From Candidatus Cryptobacteroides faecipullorum (GTDB taxonomy: Bacteria > Bacteroidota > Bacteroidia > Bacteroidales > UBA932): a stretch of DNA of 64,000 bases. The notes under the pieces are model-generated. The model worked only from the letters and a program-made list of their open reading frames with translations, was not told where the DNA came from and searched no databases. Shown piece after piece: positions 59,543 to 64,000 of this stretch (position 1 is its first letter; each line of letters starts with the position of its first letter). The DNA lies in NCBI GenBank assembly GCA_017694885.1, contig JADIMH010000022.1:1-64000 (forward strand), written 5' to 3'. The position numbers and the translations under genes were made by a program.

Positions 59543-59600
59543 AACAACCTGTAAAGTTAGGAAGAATTAACGATATGGCTTTAATTTTCCAGTTAATTTT

Positions 59601-59984
59601 TTATCTCAGGACAATATCCTTGACAAAGACCGTCTTGCCTTCTTCCCTGACAAACAGTTCGTCTTTCATAAGGAAATCATTCATGAGTTCCAGTATCCTT
59701 GTCTTCTGCAGGAAAAGCCGGTTTCTGACTACGGATGAAGTGATGCTGCAATACAGCACGTTGTTCTTAAGGTATTTGCCTGAGGTGTACCGTGCGGCTC
59801 CCGAAGCCTGGTCCCAGGCATCGAAGATGCGCTGGCGGTTCAGGCCGCTTGCGAGTTTCATTTCATCGATGAACCGTCTTACAAGCTCGTCCATCGAATA
59901 TGCCTCTTTTCTGGAGAGGCGGCCTGCGGGATTTCCTCCCTTTCCGGATTTGGTTGGTCTGTCCATGTGCCCTGCCTTTGTCAT
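59601..59984 (-). CDS. DUF721-family protein
   Basis: Small basic protein next to recF; ILELMNDFLMKDELFVREE... typical context and pattern. Confidence 0.78.
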   Translation of the reverse strand: MTKAGHMDRPTKSGKGGNPAGRLSRKEAYSMDELVRRFIDEMKLASGLNRQRIFDAWDQASGAARYTSGKYLKNNVLYCSITSSVVRNRLFLQKTRILELMNDFLMKDELFVREEGKTVFVKDIVLR

Positions 59985-61114
59985 GCTTCCGGAAGATCCT
60001 CATCCTCAGGAAGTCCTCCGCTTAAACGGAACTCTCCTGCAGAAACCTCGAAATATGCCCTGTCTTCCGTAATCCGGTCGACGATGCCGGCCATGCGCAC
60101 CTTGTTGCTGTCCGTAATGAATATCTGGCCGAAATCGCTGCCGGACACCATGGACAGAAGGTTGGATATGCGATTCATGTCCAGTTTGTCGAATACGTCA
60201 TCGAGCAGCAGAAGCGGAGCGAAGCCGCAGCAGCGTTTCATGATCTCGTACTGGGCGAACTTCAATGACACCAAAAAGGATTTCTGCTGGCCCTGGGAAC
60301 CGCATTTGCGGATAGGCCAGCCGTTCATTGAAAATTCGAAATCGTCCCTCTGGATCCCCGCCGAAGTATATTTCAGTATCCTGTCCTTCTCATATGAAGA
60401 GGCAAGTAGATCAGCCAGGGCTCCCTTTTCCAGATCGGACCGATAGCAAACATCCACCTGTTCGGAACCACCGGACAGCATTCTGTAATACTCTGATATT
60501 ACAGGCCTTATATCATCGGTAAATTTTTTGCGCGCTTCATATACCGGCTCTGCATAGGCCTGCAGTCTGGAGTCGAACACGGAAAGGAGGTCCCGGTCTG
60601 TCTGAAGTTCCTTCAGCATCCTGTTCCGCTGCTGCAGAAGTCTGTTATACTGCTGCAGGGAAGCGAGGTATTCCCTGTCCATCTGTGAAAGGACGGAATT
60701 GACGAACCTGCGTCTCTCTTCTCCTGATTCGCTAATAAGGGATATGTCTTCCGGAGAAACCATGACCACGGGGAGGACGCCTATGTGCGAGGACACCTTG
60801 CCGTATGGCTTGTCGTCCCTCCGGACCTTCTTTTCTCCCGTGAGGTCCACCTGTATGGAAAACCTGCTTTCAAGAGAGTTCGGCATGAGATAGGTGCCGC
60901 AGATGGAAAATGACGATGTTCCGTATCTGAAATTATACCTGTCGGTCGAAGAAAATGCGCTTTTGGTCATCGACAGGTAATAGATTGCATCCAGAAGGTT
61001 GGTCTTCCCTTCTCCGTTATTCCCGGAAATGCAGTTGAGGTTGGGCGAAAATTCAAGCTCCTGGAGCCTGATGTTCCTGAAATCGGCTACGGTGATCTTT
61101 TCCAGTATAGGCAT
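59981..61114 (-). CDS. recF: DNA replication and repair protein RecF
   Basis: CISGNNGEGKTNLLDAIYYLSMTKSAF; SQGQQKSFLVSLKFAQ; LLLLDDVFDKLD. Confidence 0.96.
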   Translation of the reverse strand: MPILEKITVADFRNIRLQELEFSPNLNCISGNNGEGKTNLLDAIYYLSMTKSAFSSTDRYNFRYGTSSFSICGTYLMPNSLESRFSIQVDLTGEKKVRRDDKPYGKVSSHIGVLPVVMVSPEDISLISESGEERRRFVNSVLSQMDREYLASLQQYNRLLQQRNRMLKELQTDRDLLSVFDSRLQAYAEPVYEARKKFTDDIRPVISEYYRMLSGGSEQVDVCYRSDLEKGALADLLASSYEKDRILKYTSAGIQRDDFEFSMNGWPIRKCGSQGQQKSFLVSLKFAQYEIMKRCCGFAPLLLLDDVFDKLDMNRISNLLSMVSGSDFGQIFITDSNKVRMAGIVDRITEDRAYFEVSAGEFRLSGGLPEDEDLPEA

Positions 61115-61182
61115 AGACGTTAAAATTCTTGCAAATATATCAAAATACCGGTTCGGGATTGTAAATTATGACGATTTTTTTA

Positions 61183-61190
61183 TAAATTTG
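61183..61190 (+). promoter_or_regulatory. -7 box (TAAATTTG) upstream of the TPR gene
   Basis: Perfect TAnnTTTG just upstream of 61228 CDS. Confidence 0.5.
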
Positions 61191-61227
61191 CGGCTCGTTT
61201 TCAGAAAAAACAAAAAATTACAATAAA

Positions 61228-61896
61228 ATGGCAAAAGAAACTAAAAACGAAAACGCCGAAGCAGTCGTCGAGGCGGTTTCCAAGACAGACCTCTTTTTCA
61301 AAGAGAACAGGAAAACCATTCTTATCATCCTGGCAGTGCTGGTTGTAGCAGGGATCGCTTTCTTCTGCTATCACAAGTTCGTCTATGAAGTACAGAGAGC
61401 CGAAGCGCAGGAGCAGATGTATCCGGCAGAGAGCAATTTCCGCAACATGGAATACGAACTCGCCCTCAATGGGGACGGCAACGTCATGGGATTCTCCCAG
61501 ATCATCAGCGACTATGGAAAAAAGGCCGGAAAGGCTGTATATTTCTATGCCGGCGTATGCGAGCTTCAGCTCGGCAATTTCGAGCAGGCCATCAAGTATC
61601 TCAGTTCATATAACGGAAAGGACAAGATTCTCAAGGCCCGCGCTACAGCCTGCATCGGGGACGCCTATGTAGGTCTTGAAGACTATGCCGCCGCCCTCGG
61701 CTATTTCGAAAAAGCTGCCGGTACCATCGACAACATGTATGCCGCAGGCTACCTTCTGAAGGCCGGTGCAGTATGTGAAAAACTCGGCCAGAACGACAAG
61801 GCGCTGACTTTCTACAAAAGGATCAAGGACCAGTATCCCCAGTCCATGGAAGGTTACGATATCGACAAATACATTTCAAGGATAGAAGCTGAATAA
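61228..61896 (+). CDS. Tetratricopeptide-repeat membrane protein
   Basis: N-term TM; AVYFYAGVCELQLGNFEQAIKYLSSY TPR pattern. Confidence 0.85.
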   Translation: MAKETKNENAEAVVEAVSKTDLFFKENRKTILIILAVLVVAGIAFFCYHKFVYEVQRAEAQEQMYPAESNFRNMEYELALNGDGNVMGFSQIISDYGKKAGKAVYFYAGVCELQLGNFEQAIKYLSSYNGKDKILKARATACIGDAYVGLEDYAAALGYFEKAAGTIDNMYAAGYLLKAGAVCEKLGQNDKALTFYKRIKDQYPQSMEGYDIDKYISRIEAE

Positions 61897-61900
61897 TAAT

Positions 61901-62641
61901 ATGGGAAGAGCATTCGAATTCAGGAAAGAGAGGAAATTCAAGCGTTGGGGGCACATGGCCCGCACATTTACCAAGATCGGTAAGGAAATAACCATAGCCG
62001 TAAAGCAGGGCGGTCCGGACGTAACCGGAAACCCGAGGCTCAGGGCCCTGCTTCAGACCGCACGCAGCGAAAACATGCCTAAGGACAATATCGAGCGTGC
62101 CATCAAGAGAGCCAGCGACAAGGACCAGAGCGACTACAAGGAGATAGTGCTCGAAGGATACGGCCCTCACGGAATAGCTTTTCTGGTGGAAGCCGCTACT
62201 GACAACAACAACCGTACAGTGGCCAACGTCCGTTCGTACTTCACCAAAAGCGGCGGTTCGCTCGGAACATCAGGCAGCGTAGAATACATGTTCGACCATA
62301 AGAGCATGTTCCGCATAAAGAGCGACAAGCCGATAGACATCGACGAACTTGAGCTTGAACTCATCGACTACGGTGCAGACGAAGTATTCGAGGAGGAAGA
62401 TGAGGACGGAAACAAGGAAATCCTTATCTACGGTGAATATACCGCTTTCAACAACATCCAGAAATACATCGAGGACCACGGTTACGAGATGCTTTCAGGA
62501 GAGTTCACGAGGATTCCGAACGTTGACCTGAAGGATGTCGCTCCAGAAGACAGGGTCGAGCTCGACAAACTCATTGAAAGGCTCGAGGAGGATGATGACG
62601 TACAGAATGTATATCACACCATGAAGCCTCTCGATGAATAA
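61901..62641 (+). CDS. yebC: YebC/PmpR-family regulator
   Basis: KIGKEITIAVKQGGPDVTGNPRLRALLQTARSENMPKDNIERAIKRA. Confidence 0.96.
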   Translation: MGRAFEFRKERKFKRWGHMARTFTKIGKEITIAVKQGGPDVTGNPRLRALLQTARSENMPKDNIERAIKRASDKDQSDYKEIVLEGYGPHGIAFLVEAATDNNNRTVANVRSYFTKSGGSLGTSGSVEYMFDHKSMFRIKSDKPIDIDELELELIDYGADEVFEEEDEDGNKEILIYGEYTAFNNIQKYIEDHGYEMLSGEFTRIPNVDLKDVAPEDRVELDKLIERLEEDDDVQNVYHTMKPLDE

Positions 62642-62669
62642 CAGTCGGTAACATTCGGACAAATCATAT

Positions 62670-62720
62670 GGAAAAGCCTGCGGCTGCAGTTTTTGCTGAA
62701 GTCCGGGCTTTTCCCTTTTT
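62670..62720 (+). terminator. Intrinsic terminator of yebC
   Basis: GGAAAAGCC ... GGCTTTTCC followed by CTTTTT. Confidence 0.75.
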
Positions 62721-62779
62721 ATCTATTGTTATTACTGAAAGTGTTAATAAATTTGCCCCGGAATTTTACAGAAGTGTAG

Positions 62780-64000
62780 ATGAGACGTATTTCGATATTC
62801 CTGACAGCGGCCGCCACTGTATTTATAAGCCTGAAGGTTTCCGCAAAGGATTCCCTGATTCCAGAATCCGATTCTGCTGCGGTAATGGTACTTCCCGGGC
62901 ATTTTCTGCTTGACGGGGATTATGAAACCTGCAGTTTGGCAAAGCGTACCGGCTTGGTGACATGGGACGTTTCCCTCTACGGAAGCGGAGCCACTCACGG
63001 CATGCCTTTCTGGGCAGGAGCCAACAGAAGAGGACTCGTGCCGGAAAACCTTTCGACGGGAAAGAACCGTAACATTACCGGATACGGCAGCAACCGAGGC
63101 GGAATGGCAGGATTTATGACGGCCGGAGCCGGAATGGCGTACATGACCAGGCCGGAGATCGTTATCTCTGCCGGACTGTCCGTAGCGGGCTATGGAGTGG
63201 CTGACAGCTGGAAAGGAATGATAGACAGGCTGTATTTCGGTCTGAGCTGGAAAAAGCTACATCTGGATATCGGAATGAAAGACCGCAGCCAGGACTATAA
63301 CGGGCTGTCGCTGACAGGAGGGGATCTGGCCTATTCCGGCAATGCCCGCAACTTTCCGGGCTATAACCTCAGCACGGATTTCATCTACCTTCCATGGACG
63401 AAGAAAATCATCGGATTCAAAGCGAACTTCGCGGACTATATGATGATCGACAAGCGCTATACCGACAAGGCCCTGCTGCACAACGAGGCGCTTTTCCTTA
63501 AAATCGCCCCTGCTGAATGCATATCCCTCACATTAGGACTTGAAATGTGGAGCCAGTGGAGCGGAACATCCCCGAAATACGGAAAACAGCCGAGCTCTTT
63601 CAATGATTATCTGAAGATACTTTTCGGGAAAAGCGGCGGGGACGACGCTACCAAAAGCGACCAGATAAATGCATTGGGAAACCACCTCGGACGTGAACTC
63701 ATCCGGATCGACTGGAATGCCGGAAATTTCACCCTCACTTTCCAGCATGACATACCGTTCGAGGACAAGTCCGGCATGCGGTTCCTGAACTTTCCCGACG
63801 GGGTCAACACTTTGAACTTCTCTTTCCGGAACCGGGACAGGTGGGTGACCGACATTCTTCTCGAATATGTATACACCAAATGGCAGTCCGGCCCCCACCA
63901 TAATGATCCCGACAATCCGGAAATCGTCCTCGGAGGAAATGACAGTTACTTCAACAACGGGGAATACCGCTCAGGGTGGACCTACTACGGGAAAACGATA
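62780..64000 (+). CDS. Wzi-like capsule-assembly outer-membrane beta-barrel family protein (partial, runs off window)
   Basis: MRRISIFLTAAATVFISLKVSA signal; LYGSGATHGMPFWAGANRRGLVP; alternating beta-barrel pattern; frame is open to the window end. Confidence 0.7.
   Translation, partial: MRRISIFLTAAATVFISLKVSAKDSLIPESDSAAVMVLPGHFLLDGDYETCSLAKRTGLVTWDVSLYGSGATHGMPFWAGANRRGLVPENLSTGKNRNITGYGSNRGGMAGFMTAGAGMAYMTRPEIVISAGLSVAGYGVADSWKGMIDRLYFGLSWKKLHLDIGMKDRSQDYNGLSLTGGDLAYSGNARNFPGYNLSTDFIYLPWTKKIIGFKANFADYMMIDKRYTDKALLHNEALFLKIAPAECISLTLGLEMWSQWSGTSPKYGKQPSSFNDYLKILFGKSGGDDATKSDQINALGNHLGRELIRIDWNAGNFTLTFQHDIPFEDKSGMRFLNFPDGVNTLNFSFRNRDRWVTDILLEYVYTKWQSGPHHNDPDNPEIVLGGNDSYFNNGEYRSGWTYYGKTI

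Noticed and set aside
1-64000. CRISPR array, tRNA, rRNA or prophage
   Set aside because: No regularly spaced repeats, no recognised tRNA/rRNA sequences and no phage structural genes seen while reading both strands; not computationally verified.

Overview
This 64 kb window is from a Bacteroidales-type genome. The diagnosis rests on TTTG/TAnnTTTG promoters, a UpxY-like antiterminator, DUF3467 and DUF4252 genes, and WbuC cupin and Wzi-like proteins. About 0.25-36.3 kb is one long minus-strand capsule/exopolysaccharide locus. It reads from a UpxY/NusG-like gene and wza/wzc/cpsB-like genes, through nucleotide-sugar genes including a GDP-fucose cluster with an unusual nucleotidyltransferase-GHMP kinase fusion, fucose permease and mutarotase. 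After a decayed IS4-type element it continues into an AT-rich distal module of glycosyltransferases, pyruvyltransferases, Wzx, Wzy, an initiating sugar transferase and an aminotransferase. About 36.5-64 kb is mostly ordinary housekeeping (kdsC, maf, pssA, ffh, lysA, pdxB, recF, yebC, nadE, peptidases, a bile-salt-hydrolase-like enzyme). The main observation is that the only three poly-C/G tracts of 8 or more that I found all lie in the capsule locus, at functionally meaningful places: (i) 4 bp upstream of the -33 box of the predicted capsule promoter, (ii) in the extreme C-terminal tyrosine-rich tail of the Wzc-like kinase, and (iii) inside the conserved GG motif of a MurB-like gene that is currently out of frame by one G. 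This suggests slipped-strand phase variation of a capsule locus, distinct from the invertase mechanism known in Bacteroides. Other items worth checking are intragenic palindromes in an FrhB-family gene, several gene relics at breakpoints, and a structured intergenic element near 55.4-55.6 kb. No database searches were run; family names come from motif recognition.
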